From: UBA5078 sp040384465 | GTDB lineage: Bacteria > Pseudomonadota > Gammaproteobacteria > Pseudomonadales > Pseudohongiellaceae | Length of the DNA: 64,000 nt | Assembly (NCBI GenBank): GCA_040384465.1 | Contig: JAZKJF010000012.1 | Location: 62,001-126,000, forward strand | Direction: 5' to 3' | Shown: piece by piece, positions 26,194-33,584 of the stretch | Position numbering within the stretch: the first letter of the stretch is position 1 | How the letters are laid out: the number at the start of each line of letters is the position of its first letter | Notes under the pieces: generated by a model | Databases searched by the model: none | The model's input: the letters and a program-made list of their open reading frames with translations, nothing else | What the model was told of the DNA's origin: nothing | Translations under genes and position numbers: made by a program

Positions 26194-26511
26194 TTAATGC
26201 ACAAAGGGATGCGGGTTCGCATGCCCTTTGCAGCAGTTGTGGGTAATAAATTCGACAAGGCCATTGAGCGCAGGAAAGGACACGCGGTAGATGATGGAGC
26301 GCCCCTCGCGCCGGGACAGCACCAGCCCGGCCTGCTCAAGATGACTGAGATGGAACGATATGCGTGACGAACTGGCGCCTACCTGCTCGGCGATAGCACC
26401 TGCCGGCAGCCCCGCCGGACCGGCCGTTACCAGCAGGCGAACAATACGCAGGCGCGTCTCCTGGGACAGCGCGGCAAAGCCATTGAGGGCGTTCTTTTCC
26501 GTGACTTTCAT
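26194..26511 (-). CDS. arsR: ArsR-family arsenic-responsive repressor
   Basis: 105 residues. Winged-helix DNA-binding region with recognition segment ASSSRISFHLSHLEQAGLVLSRREGRSIIY (about 47-76). There is no alpha-3 CVC motif; instead a vicinal cysteine pair near the C-terminus (HNCCKGHANPH, about 91-101) is a probable As(III) site, as in other proteobacterial ArsR types whose metal site lies in the C-terminal helix. It heads the operon with arsH and the MFS gene, and an inverted repeat directly upstream of its start suggests autoregulation. Confidence 0.9.
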   Translation of the reverse strand: MKVTEKNALNGFAALSQETRLRIVRLLVTAGPAGLPAGAIAEQVGASSSRISFHLSHLEQAGLVLSRREGRSIIYRVSFPALNGLVEFITHNCCKGHANPHPFVH

Positions 26512-26512
26512 T

Positions 26513-26534
26513 TCAATATCTCAATAGATGTTGA
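26513..26534. promoter_or_regulatory. candidate ArsR operator
   Basis: Inverted repeat TCAATATCT-CAAT-AGATGTTGA (one mismatch per 9-nt arm) starting 2 nt upstream of the arsR start codon. It keeps the TCAA...TTGA ends typical of ArsR-family operators. Confidence 0.6.
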
Positions 26535-26550
26535 ATCATACTATGCCAAG

Positions 26551-26590
26551 AGTTGCACTCATGCAACTGTGTGGGAGCGGGCTGTCACAC
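26551..26590. repeat. inverted repeat plus REP-like fragment
   Basis: AGTTGCA-CTCA-TGCAACT (26551-26568) is a perfect 7-bp stem. It is followed at once by TGTGGGAGCGGGCTGTCACA (from 26570), whose first 13 nt match the head of the REP family found at 57.1 and 59.7 kb. It lies between arsR and the plus-strand TonB receptor gene and could end antisense transcription or be a REP remnant. Confidence 0.5.
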
Positions 26591-26703
26591 AACCGCAGTC
26601 TTTCTGCCATGTCAGTGCCACAACACTGTCGCAATCAATCCTTACCCTGTACGCCTCACAATGCCCCGAAGAACACTTCGGGCCCCCAGAGGAGTCGAAC
26701 CAG

Positions 26704-29700
26704 ATGAAATTCAACCCACACCCCATATCCCAGAAGCCACTTTATGTCATGGTGAAGCTCGCGCTCTCGGGCCTGTTGCTCGGCGCGGCCTCCAGCGTGA
26801 CGGCCCAGGCGCCCGCAGCTGGCAACAATGCCGACGATGCTCCCGTGATCGAAGAAGTCCTGGTCACCGGCTCCAACATCCGCCGCGCGCTTAACGATGG
26901 CGTAGTGCCGGTATCGGTGATCGGCGAAGAGGCGATGGAGGTGCGTGCGGCGCTGCTGCCGGTAGAGCTGCTGAGCTCACTACCCTCCGTGGTGAACCTG
27001 CCCGAGAATGAAACAAGACTGGGCTCCTCCGGCGCGCGCGGTGACAATGCCAATATCAATCTGCGCAACATGGGCGCCACGGCGACCCTGGTGCTGGTGA
27101 ATGGTCGCAGGATGGCGATCAACCCGATGACGGCGGGCTTGTCTCAGGCGGTGAACGTGAATCAGCTGCCGACGCAGGGCGTGGATCGCATCGAAGTGCT
27201 GCGTGACGGCGCCTCGTCCATTTATGGCTCGGACGCTGTTGGCGGCGTCATCAACTACATCATGCGGCGCGAGTTCGACGGCATCGAAGCGTCCTTACAA
27301 CAAGGTGGAACGGAGCATGGCGGCGGAGCGAATACCCAGTTTGCACTCACCTTCGGCTCCACCAACATGGCCGACGGACGTGGTCGCTTCATCGGCAGCT
27401 TCGAGGCGTTGACCCGCGACAGCATCGCGCTGACGGATCGCGACTTCAGCAGCACCTCGTTCAATTCGAGTCGTGCGCCCGCCCCCTTCAACGACGTGGG
27501 CGGCCCTTTTGACGGCCGCTCGGCACGCGGCTACTGGCCCACTTTCCGCGTCGGCACGGCTTCCGCCAACAACTATTTCCGTCCGGTCAATGGCGTGCCG
27601 TCACTGACGACCGCCGCACCCAGCCGCGCCACCAATCCAGAGTTCTTTCTCGACCTGAACCAGTTCGGCTATGCCTCTCCTGAAGTCAAACGCGGCAATG
27701 CCTATCTGGCCGGTGAGTATGACGTGAGTGAAGACGTCACCGCATTCGCCGAGTTCGGCTATTACCTGGCGCGTTCCACCATGCAGCGTCAGCCCCTGGC
27801 ACTGAACGGCCCCACCTCGGACAAGCTGATGCTAATGCCGGTGGACAACCCCTATAACCCCTACGGCTCGCGCTTCTATCATCCGAGCGGCACCGCTAAC
27901 GCCGACGGTACCCCACGCTTGACCGGCACTCCGAGAACCGTCGGTTTCACGCAAATGACGCTAGCTGGCCTCGCGCCTGAAGTCATCGACACAGATTCCG
28001 ATGTGCTGCGCTTCACCACTGGTCTGAAAGGCTCGCTGGGCGAGACCTGGACGTGGGAAACCTCGCTGTTCTACAACCAGGTCGACGGCAGTGATGAGGC
28101 CTACCCGGATGTGCGCGAAAGCCTGCTGCAGTCCGCCATCTCCCGCACCGACACCAATGCCTACAATCCCTTCGGTTACACTTTCAAAGTGCAGAATGGC
28201 GCCGTGGTGGCCAATGCTCCCTATGCGAACCCTCAGGCGGTGGTCGATTCATTCAGCGCGGTGTTTGCGCGCGAAGCTCAAGCGACAATCGCCAGCGCCG
28301 ATGCGCGTGTCTCGGGCCAGCTGTTCAGCTGGTGGGGCGGCGACGTAATGGCGGCCTTCGGTGTCGAGCACCGTCAGGAAGACCTCGAAGACATTCGCCC
28401 GCCCTTCAGTGGCGAGAACCCCGCCAGCTCGGGCCTCGACACCACCAACAACGACTTCCTGCTGCATCCGCCGCGCCCGGATGTCCTCGGTGACCGCGAC
28501 GTCACCAGCGCGTTTGCCGAAATCATGGTGCCGCTGGTGGGCGAGGACGCAGGCGTACCATTGATCAATCGTCTGGAGCTGAACCTGTCTGCCCGCAGCG
28601 AGCGCTACAGCGACTTCGGCAGCACCACCAAACCCAAGATCGGCCTGAACTGGAAACCTGCAGAATGGCTGATGCTGCGTGCCTCCTACAACGAAGGCTT
28701 CATGGCGCCGAGCCTGGCCGCGCTGTACACCAGCCCGCGCTGGACGATCTCCGCTGGCGCTGGCGACATCGACCCCTACCGCAATCCGGCCTTGAACGAA
28801 GGCCCCTACGTGATGCGTACCTACTTCGGAGGCAACCCCGACCTGGCACCGCAAGAATCCAAGGGTGACACCGCCGGCTTTGTAATCGACGTGCCGTTCG
28901 TCGACGGACTGACTGTGAACGCCGACTGGTGGCGCATCCGCCGCAGCGACCTGCTGGGGCAGCGCAGCGTGGCGCAGATCAACGAGAGCGACATTGCGCT
29001 GCTGACGGCCTACACCCAGCAACAACGGGCCGCTGGTGTACCGGTCGGACAGATCGATCTGGGCAGCGGCACCGCTGGCTACAAGGGCGACCCCGATGTA
29101 CAGCGCTATGCCCTGACCCCGGAGGACATCGCTGCTTTCGCCGCCTACAACGCAGCCAACCCGAACAAGCCAGTGGCAGCAGCAGGACGCATCCTGTCCC
29201 GCAACCAGCCGTTCCTGAATCTGTCTTCCAGCGAGCACAGCGGTGTGGATTTCGGCTTCCGCTACGAGCTGCGCGACCTGCCATTCGGCGATCTGGTATT
29301 CAGCTCCGAATGGGCCTATTTGGACAAGGCGGAAACGACACTGTCCCCTGCTAACGTGGCTCCGACAGTCAACGATCTGCTGCTCGCCTCCGGTGCCGCA
29401 GAATGGCGCAGCACCAGCAATATCTTCTGGCGCAAGGACAAGTGGAACGCAGGCCTTGGCATCTATCATGTGGGCGAGACCCACGACGCCGGTGCCACGA
29501 CCACGCAGGCCATATACGAAAGCCTGGGCCGCCCAAGCTACATCGAGCCCTTCTTCACTCAGGGCAGAACGATTTACCGCCGCGTGGTGGACAGTTTTGT
29601 CACCTACAACCTGTCTGTTGGGTATGAGTTCGACGGTTCGCGCTTCGCGATGCTGAGCGACACCCGGCTGCGGCTCGGCGTGAGCAACCTGACCGACAAA

Positions 29701-29802
29701 GAGCCACCGCTGGCGTCGGAAAGCTTTGGATATGACCCCTCTGTGAGTCAGTCCCTGCTGACCGGCCGCAGCTGGAACCTGCAAGTGACAAGGAGATTCT
29801 GA
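26704..29802 (+). CDS. TonB-dependent outer-membrane receptor
   Basis: 1032 residues from the ATG at 26704, which has AGAGGAG upstream; the longer open frame to 26569 starts in the REP-like fragment. A signal peptide (LALSGLLLGAASSVTAQA) is followed by a plug domain with EEVLVTGSNIRR, INLRNMGATATLVLVNGRR and the DGASSIYGSDAVGGVINY motif (about 175-195), then a 22-strand barrel ending with an aromatic terminal residue (QVTRRF). The ligand is not readable. Its stop overlaps the start of the Tat-exported protein gene (TGATG), so the pair probably acts together. No SusD-like partner is present. Confidence 0.9.
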   Translation: MKFNPHPISQKPLYVMVKLALSGLLLGAASSVTAQAPAAGNNADDAPVIEEVLVTGSNIRRALNDGVVPVSVIGEEAMEVRAALLPVELLSSLPSVVNLPENETRLGSSGARGDNANINLRNMGATATLVLVNGRRMAINPMTAGLSQAVNVNQLPTQGVDRIEVLRDGASSIYGSDAVGGVINYIMRREFDGIEASLQQGGTEHGGGANTQFALTFGSTNMADGRGRFIGSFEALTRDSIALTDRDFSSTSFNSSRAPAPFNDVGGPFDGRSARGYWPTFRVGTASANNYFRPVNGVPSLTTAAPSRATNPEFFLDLNQFGYASPEVKRGNAYLAGEYDVSEDVTAFAEFGYYLARSTMQRQPLALNGPTSDKLMLMPVDNPYNPYGSRFYHPSGTANADGTPRLTGTPRTVGFTQMTLAGLAPEVIDTDSDVLRFTTGLKGSLGETWTWETSLFYNQVDGSDEAYPDVRESLLQSAISRTDTNAYNPFGYTFKVQNGAVVANAPYANPQAVVDSFSAVFAREAQATIASADARVSGQLFSWWGGDVMAAFGVEHRQEDLEDIRPPFSGENPASSGLDTTNNDFLLHPPRPDVLGDRDVTSAFAEIMVPLVGEDAGVPLINRLELNLSARSERYSDFGSTTKPKIGLNWKPAEWLMLRASYNEGFMAPSLAALYTSPRWTISAGAGDIDPYRNPALNEGPYVMRTYFGGNPDLAPQESKGDTAGFVIDVPFVDGLTVNADWWRIRRSDLLGQRSVAQINESDIALLTAYTQQQRAAGVPVGQIDLGSGTAGYKGDPDVQRYALTPEDIAAFAAYNAANPNKPVAAAGRILSRNQPFLNLSSSEHSGVDFGFRYELRDLPFGDLVFSSEWAYLDKAETTLSPANVAPTVNDLLLASGAAEWRSTSNIFWRKDKWNAGLGIYHVGETHDAGATTTQAIYESLGRPSYIEPFFTQGRTIYRRVVDSFVTYNLSVGYEFDGSRFAMLSDTRLRLGVSNLTDKEPPLASESFGYDPSVSQSLLTGRSWNLQVTRRF

Positions 29803-30731
29803 TGCTACCGACACTCTCACGTCGCAAAATGTTGTTCGGCATGGCTGGTGCGGCCGGTGTTGCTGCCACGGGTCTCCTCAGCAGAAGCTTCGCTGCCGAG
29901 AACGTTGGCGATGAAGCCCTGCGGGCTATCTACCGACAATGGCTGGAGTCGCTGCCAGCGGCGCCGGTGCCGGAGTTGAAATCGCACGGCGTGGCGGCCA
30001 CAGAACTCAAACGCTGGCACATCATGGAAGCGAATCAGGGGGTGGCCGTGGACGCCGAGCATTTCTACGGCATCGGCAACCACGCACTGGTCAAGCACCG
30101 CAAGGATACCGGCGAGCGTGTGGCTGAATGGTTCGGGCCACGCGCTGGCGCCATCATCCACCTGAACTCAGGCTGGCTGGACGGTGACCGATTAGTACTC
30201 TCGCACTCGAACTTCCCGCAATTGCCCATGGCCAGCTCGCTGGAGATCTACGACGCGCGCAGCCTGCAGCCGCTAGAGAGTCACAGCCTGGGCATGCGTC
30301 TCGGCTCCCTGACCTGGGCCGTGCGGCATCAAGGATTCTGGTGGGCCTGCTTCGCCAATTACAACGACGGCGGCACCACGCCAGGATTCGATCAGCGCTG
30401 GACTCATATGGCCAAGTTCGACGACCACTGGCAGGAGCTGCAGGCATGGCTCTTCCCGCCCCAAGTCATCGCCACCTGGGGCGACAGCTCTTGTTCGGGT
30501 GGCGACTGGGGCAACGATGGTTTGCTGTATGTCACGGGTCACGACGCTGCGCAGCTGCACGTGCTGCGGCTGCCGAAACAGGGCGTGACGCTAGAGTATG
30601 TCACCACCATCGACGTGCCCTTTGAAGGACAGTCCTGGGCGTGGGATCGCAGCGCGACCGGGGAGCGAGTGATCTACGGCATCAGTCGTGCGCGGCAGGA
30701 AGTGATTGTGGCGCGGATTCCCGAACTCTAG
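29802..30731 (+). CDS. Tat-exported beta-propeller-like periplasmic protein
   Basis: 309 residues. The N-terminus has the twin-arginine motif SRRKMLFG (6-13) and a hydrophobic stretch ending RSFAAEN. The remainder is rich in Trp/Gly and short beta strands (GIGNHALVKHRKDTGERVAEW, GWLDGDRLVLSHSNFPQ, GLLYVTGHDAAQLHVLRLP), consistent with a propeller, but no catalytic motif is visible. It is translationally coupled to the TonB receptor gene (1-nt overlap TGATG), so it may bind or process the ligand taken up. Export through Tat suggests folding or cofactor loading in the cytoplasm. No named family recognised. Confidence 0.7.
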   Translation: MLPTLSRRKMLFGMAGAAGVAATGLLSRSFAAENVGDEALRAIYRQWLESLPAAPVPELKSHGVAATELKRWHIMEANQGVAVDAEHFYGIGNHALVKHRKDTGERVAEWFGPRAGAIIHLNSGWLDGDRLVLSHSNFPQLPMASSLEIYDARSLQPLESHSLGMRLGSLTWAVRHQGFWWACFANYNDGGTTPGFDQRWTHMAKFDDHWQELQAWLFPPQVIATWGDSSCSGGDWGNDGLLYVTGHDAAQLHVLRLPKQGVTLEYVTTIDVPFEGQSWAWDRSATGERVIYGISRARQEVIVARIPEL

Positions 30732-30736
30732 CGCCT

Positions 30737-30757
30737 TGTGGGAGCGTCCCCGAGGAC
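30737..30757. repeat. REP-like fragment
   Basis: TGTGGGAGCGTCCCCGAGG, 5 nt after the propeller gene stop, resembles the head of Pseudomonas-type REP units (TGTGGGAGCG...). The distal half is absent. Confidence 0.45.
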
Positions 30758-30804
30758 ATAAAAGCCTGCGCGCAGTAGTGCCCTGATTGAAGTCGCATGG
30801 CGCA

Positions 30805-30870
30805 CTATTGCAGATTCATCAAATCTCTATTGCATAAAAAGACGAATAGACTACCATTCTGGTCTATTGC
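30805..30870. promoter_or_regulatory. operator/promoter region of the Phd-VapC pair
   Basis: Three copies of CTATTGC (30805, 30827 and 30864) and an inverted repeat AATAGAC...GTCTATT (30845-30851/30862-30868) lie just upstream of the antitoxin gene. Such repeats are typical autoregulatory sites bound by antitoxin or toxin-antitoxin complex. Confidence 0.5.
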
Positions 30871-30898
30871 GAAAAGGACTGTGTGAGGAGTGCATTGC

Positions 30899-31138
30899 AT
30901 GCAACATGAAATCGGCTCTTACGATGCCAAAACCAAGCTGCCGGAAATTCTGCGCAGGGTGGAATCCGGGGAAGAATTTGTCATTACCAATCGCGGCAAA
31001 CCTATCGCTGATTTGACCCCCAGCCGAGCCAGCAGTCAGGTAAAAATAGCGGCGGCTATCAACAATATATTGCGCGGGCTGAATGGCCCCATGGCCGATG
31101 AAGAGCTTATGCAGCTCAAGAATACTGGCCGCAAATGA
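30899..31138 (+). CDS. Phd/YefM-type antitoxin
   Basis: 79 residues. The N-terminal Phd/YefM fold is seen in IGSYDAKTKLPEILRRVESGEEFVITNRGKPIADL (about 4-38), followed by a variable C-terminal part expected to wrap the toxin. The ATG at 30899 has TGAGGAG nine nt upstream and was preferred over a GTG at 30890 that lies inside the RBS. The stop overlaps the toxin ATG (ATGA), the usual order of antitoxin then toxin. The upstream inverted repeats suggest autoregulation. Confidence 0.9.
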   Translation: MQHEIGSYDAKTKLPEILRRVESGEEFVITNRGKPIADLTPSRASSQVKIAAAINNILRGLNGPMADEELMQLKNTGRK

Positions 31139-31560
31139 CGACTTTTGTTCTGGATAATTCAGTGGCCATGCGCTGGCTATTGGCCAGCGACAAGACGGCT
31201 GACCAAAAATATGCCATTGCCACTCTGGAAAGCCTGCAAAGCGCCACGGCTCTGGTGCCCACGCTGTGGCACCTGGAAGCCGCAAATGTTTTGCTGGGAG
31301 CGAAGAACAAGGGTCAGCTAAGTGTTGCCGATGTGGAGCGCTTTGTTTCCCAGTTGCAGGTGTTGCCCATCCAGACGGATTCACTCACCTCACAGCAGGC
31401 ATTTGGCAGCACGCTTTCACTGGCTCAGGCCTACCAGTTAAGCAGCTACGATGCAGCGTATCTGGAATTGGCCCTGCGCGAAGGAATTGCGCTGGCCACC
31501 TTGGATAAGGATTTGCTGAAGGCAGCACGCAAAGCAAAGGTCGATATTTACTTGAAGTAA
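31135..31560 (+). CDS. vapC: VapC-type PIN-domain ribonuclease toxin
   Basis: 141 residues with PIN-domain acidic residues: VLDNSVAMRW at the N-terminus (first Asp, residue 5), LWHLEAANVL in the middle (Glu), YDAAYLELALREGIALATLDKDL near the C-terminus (two Asp). These form the Mg2+-dependent RNase site; VapC toxins usually cut tRNA or rRNA. It is translationally coupled to the Phd-type antitoxin by a 4-nt overlap. All acidic positions look intact, so the toxin is probably functional. Confidence 0.9.
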   Translation: MTTFVLDNSVAMRWLLASDKTADQKYAIATLESLQSATALVPTLWHLEAANVLLGAKNKGQLSVADVERFVSQLQVLPIQTDSLTSQQAFGSTLSLAQAYQLSSYDAAYLELALREGIALATLDKDLLKAARKAKVDIYLK

Positions 31561-31649
31561 GCCAACCTTTAATGACTCAGCCGGGCATAGCGCCAATGAA
31601 ACGGATCAGCCGCGCCAAGCCCAAGCCTGGCGCTGCTGAAGAGATCGAA

Positions 31650-31886
31650 CTATTTCAGCGCCTCCAACCCCGCGCCAAAATTGATGTGAAACACCCCGCC
31701 ATCCATGACAAGTGCAGGCACCGATTTCACCCCTGCTTTCTCGGCCTCTTGCACACGCGCACGGTCAGTGCCGAGGTGTACAATCTCGACGGCATATCGG
31801 CCTGCATCCAACGCAGCGGCAATACTCTGTTCAGCCGCAATACAAACGGGGCAACCGGCGTGGTAGAAAGTGGCAGTGCTCTTCAT
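31650..31886 (-). CDS. small thioredoxin-like protein (CPVC)
   Basis: 78 residues, no signal peptide. MKSTATFYHAGCPVCIAAEQ has a thioredoxin/glutaredoxin CxxC (Cys12, Cys15), followed by the cis-proline region KSVPALVMDGGVFHINFG. The short length fits glutaredoxin-like or TlpA-free thiol proteins working in the cytoplasm. A GGAGA lies before the ATG. It is divergent from an HxlR regulator gene with 137 nt between, a common pairing in which the regulator controls the thiol protein. Confidence 0.8.
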   Translation of the reverse strand: MKSTATFYHAGCPVCIAAEQSIAAALDAGRYAVEIVHLGTDRARVQEAEKAGVKSVPALVMDGGVFHINFGAGLEALK

Positions 31887-31982
31887 AATGTTCTCCAGTG
31901 TTTATCTCGTTCAATGATGAAAGGTCAGTTGTATGCTGCAGCATGGCCGACACAATAGAGAACATCGCGCACTGCGAAAAGC

Positions 31983-32000
31983 GGGCACTTTTTGGTGCCC
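31983..32000. promoter_or_regulatory. inverted repeat, candidate HxlR operator
   Basis: GGGCAC-TTTTTG-GTGCCC is a perfect 6-bp inverted repeat in the divergent region, 24 nt upstream of the HxlR start. Its position fits an autoregulatory site affecting both genes. Confidence 0.5.
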
Positions 32001-32023
32001 TCCCCACATTCAGGTGTAATTTA

Positions 32024-32371
32024 ATGATGCAAAAGGAAAACAAAATTTCGAGCGCAGGCAAGCGTACTGACAAACAGGCGAGCTACCAGAAACTCGAAGA
32101 TGTTGTCGGCTGCAAATGGTCGGTGTCGGTGCTGCAATGTGTGGGCGAAGGCATCACGCGCCCCGGCGCATTGGAGCGGGAGATCAGTGGTATTTCCACC
32201 AAAGTGTTGTCCGAGCGTCTGCGTAAACTCACCGCTTATGGTTTGCTCGACAAGCAGACCTTTCCGGAGGTGCCACCCAGAACTGAATATGCGTTGACTG
32301 ACTCGGGGATAAAACTGCTGGCGATCATCAATCAGATTCGGGTGTTGGATGAGGGGATTCGGGGTGGGTAG
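32024..32371 (+). CDS. HxlR-family transcriptional regulator
   Basis: 115 residues from the ATG at 32024, which has AGGTG upstream; an open frame runs further 5' but through the intergenic inverted repeat. HxlR winged-helix signatures: VVGCKWSVSVLQCVGEG (about 24-40), RPGALEREISGISTKVLSERLRKL (recognition helix), FPEVPPRTEYALTDSG (wing). HxlR proteins of this kind often sense thiol-reactive compounds; Cys27 of GCKW is the candidate sensor, with Cys36 nearby. It is divergent from the thioredoxin-like gene, its likely target. Confidence 0.87.
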   Translation: MMQKENKISSAGKRTDKQASYQKLEDVVGCKWSVSVLQCVGEGITRPGALEREISGISTKVLSERLRKLTAYGLLDKQTFPEVPPRTEYALTDSGIKLLAIINQIRVLDEGIRGG

Positions 32372-32527
32372 CCACTCTTTTGATCAGGTCATATTGACGT
32401 GTCAATCTTGCTTAGATCAATAACAGTGATCTGAACACTAACGTCGCTAATGTTAGTGTGCAGAATAAATGTTATCTATTTGTTTTATATAAATTTAATC
32501 TTACTAAGACAAAATTTATTCGCCGAG
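32372..32527. promoter_or_regulatory. cluster of three inverted repeats in AT-rich DNA
   Basis: Within 67 nt lie ATTGAC-GT-GTCAAT (32393-32406), AGATCA-N7-TGATCT (32414-32432) and ACACTAAC-N9-GTTAGTGT (32435-32459), all with perfect arms. No open frame covers them. They may be operators, a folded RNA, or recombination sites. Base composition drops sharply in GC from here to about 34.1 kb. Confidence 0.5.
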
Positions 32528-32731
32528 TTATTTCAACCGCCCATTTGTCGGCGCTGAAACTTCCACACCTTTCTCATTAGCGATGCGAGGAAGAGAGTTC
32601 TGACTTTTTGCATCGGGAGGCAGGGGTATATTCAAACCGGAATTCGGCTGGAAAAATTTGCCGCGAGTGCCGGAGCTGAAATCTATTTCAACAGGGATAT
32701 CACTGTTATCTGGTGCATATATTGGATTCAT
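32528..32731 (-). CDS. orphan antitoxin-like protein (DFSxGxRGKF type)
   Basis: 67 residues from the ATG at 32731. EIDFSSGTRGKFFQPNSGLNIPL and the later RIANEKGVEVSAPTNGRLK match the pattern of small antitoxins with DFSKxxRGKFY...LNIP...KGVD...VN..L. The last third is abnormal (the usual helix contains Pro and Gly here), which suggests decay. No toxin frame is adjacent on either strand, so it is an orphan or a remnant. RBS unclear. Confidence 0.55.
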   Translation of the reverse strand: MNPIYAPDNSDIPVEIDFSSGTRGKFFQPNSGLNIPLPPDAKSQNSLPRIANEKGVEVSAPTNGRLK

Positions 32732-32891
32732 GGAAGCCACCTGATCAATTCATGTCTTCGTGCTGGGCGCGCTCTTTACGAGTTGCTGGCCTCGCAGAAA
32801 TCAATCTTATCGCCGGGCCGCCATTTCCAATAACTCAGTAGGTATGAGATGCAGGTAGCAGCAGTCGGCATGGGTTTGTCCATAAACCACT

Positions 32892-33107
32892 CTACATCCA
32901 GTTTTTAAACGCTGTCAAAGAGTCTCGATCTTGGTCAGATTTCAAATGATTCCAATAATACCTTACACACTGCTGGTTAATGACCTTGTGGAACACTTTA
33001 TCCCAAGTGCACTCTGACGCTATTGGCATTCCACGAATTCGGTGGGATACTCCTTGGCAATCATGAAAAGTGTGCAGGCACGGTTTTTCTAAATTGCAGG
33101 CACGCAC
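32892..33107 (-). CDS. hypothetical small ORF of doubtful reality
   Basis: 71 codons with a GTG start. The composition is ordinary, but there is no RBS, no recognised motif and no neighbour to support it. It is listed because it fills an otherwise empty low-GC stretch (32732-33118) directly before the first cassette boundary. Confidence 0.2.
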   Translation of the reverse strand: MRACNLEKPCLHTFHDCQGVSHRIRGMPIASECTWDKVFHKVINQQCVRYYWNHLKSDQDRDSLTAFKNWM

Positions 33108-33118
33108 ACTAGGCGAAA

Positions 33119-33125
33119 GTTAGGT
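33119..33125. other. integron R'-type core site (GTTAGGT) before the first cassette gene
   Basis: GTTAGGT fits the integron insertion consensus GTTRRRY and stands 5 nt before the ATG of the first cassette-like gene, where a cassette boundary is expected. Its complement ACCTAAC occurs at the other end of the same gene (33530-33536). A complete attC to its left was not found. Confidence 0.45.
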
Positions 33126-33130
33126 AGCAA

Positions 33131-33535
33131 ATGAACTCTGAGCTTCGAACCAATGACGACACTTGCAGCCTATGCATGGTCAATATTGAAATATTTCCAG
33201 ACCTATCAGGCGGAACCTGCTGTCTGGAGGTCATCTCCATACCGTTTCGAGCCAGTGTGCAGTTCTTCTTTGATTGGCCACCGCTAAATCAATTTGTAGA
33301 ACAGCTAGCTGCAATAGAACAATCGCTTTCTGGTGAGGCTACTCTTGGCCAGCAGTATGAAGATCCCTATATTAAGTTTGTGGGCAATGGTCGGGGCCAC
33401 ATTGTAGTAAGCGGTTTGCTAACTGAGTATGGTGACCACACCCAAAAGCTGCAGTTCTCGTTCACAACAGATCAAACGGCAATTGGGCCGTTCATTCGAG
33501 GGCTTCGTAGTGTCGGTCAGCCGCGAGCTACCTAA
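33131..33535 (+). CDS. cassette-borne hypothetical protein, possibly WapI-family-like
   Basis: 134 residues, no signal peptide or membrane helix. The C-terminal half (GQQYEDPYIKFVGNGRGHIVVSG, then LQFSFTTDQTAIGPFIRGLR) resembles small immunity-type proteins of the WapI group, but this is only a visual impression. The gene fills almost the whole space between GTTAGGT (33119) and ACCTAAC (33530), and its stop codon TAA is part of the latter, the compact layout of an integron gene cassette. It has no strong RBS. Confidence 0.6.
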   Translation: MNSELRTNDDTCSLCMVNIEIFPDLSGGTCCLEVISIPFRASVQFFFDWPPLNQFVEQLAAIEQSLSGEATLGQQYEDPYIKFVGNGRGHIVVSGLLTEYGDHTQKLQFSFTTDQTAIGPFIRGLRSVGQPRAT

Positions 33536-33560
33536 CCATACGTTCAACGCGGTGTTATAC
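33530..33560 (+). other. attC-like recombination site, apparently shortened
   Basis: ACCTAAC (consensus RYYYAAC) is followed after CATA by CGTTCAACGCGG, matching the left half of classical attC sites (TAAC-N4-CGTTCAA). It is then followed by GTTATAC (33554-33560), close to the right-end core. Only 31 nt long against about 57 or more for normal attC, so the central and L' parts seem deleted. Confidence 0.5.
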
Positions 33561-33584
33561 ATAGATCAGTGAAAGGAGATAAGA

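Noticed and set aside
26569..26703. Extended N-terminus of the TonB receptor at 26.7 kb
   Set aside because: The extra 45 codons come from the REP-like fragment and intergenic DNA; the ATG at 26704 has the RBS and begins the signal peptide.
28249..29820. 523-codon open frame antisense to the TonB receptor gene
   Set aside because: It lies wholly opposite a well-supported receptor, has no RBS or recognisable domain, and long antisense frames are expected in GC-rich DNA.
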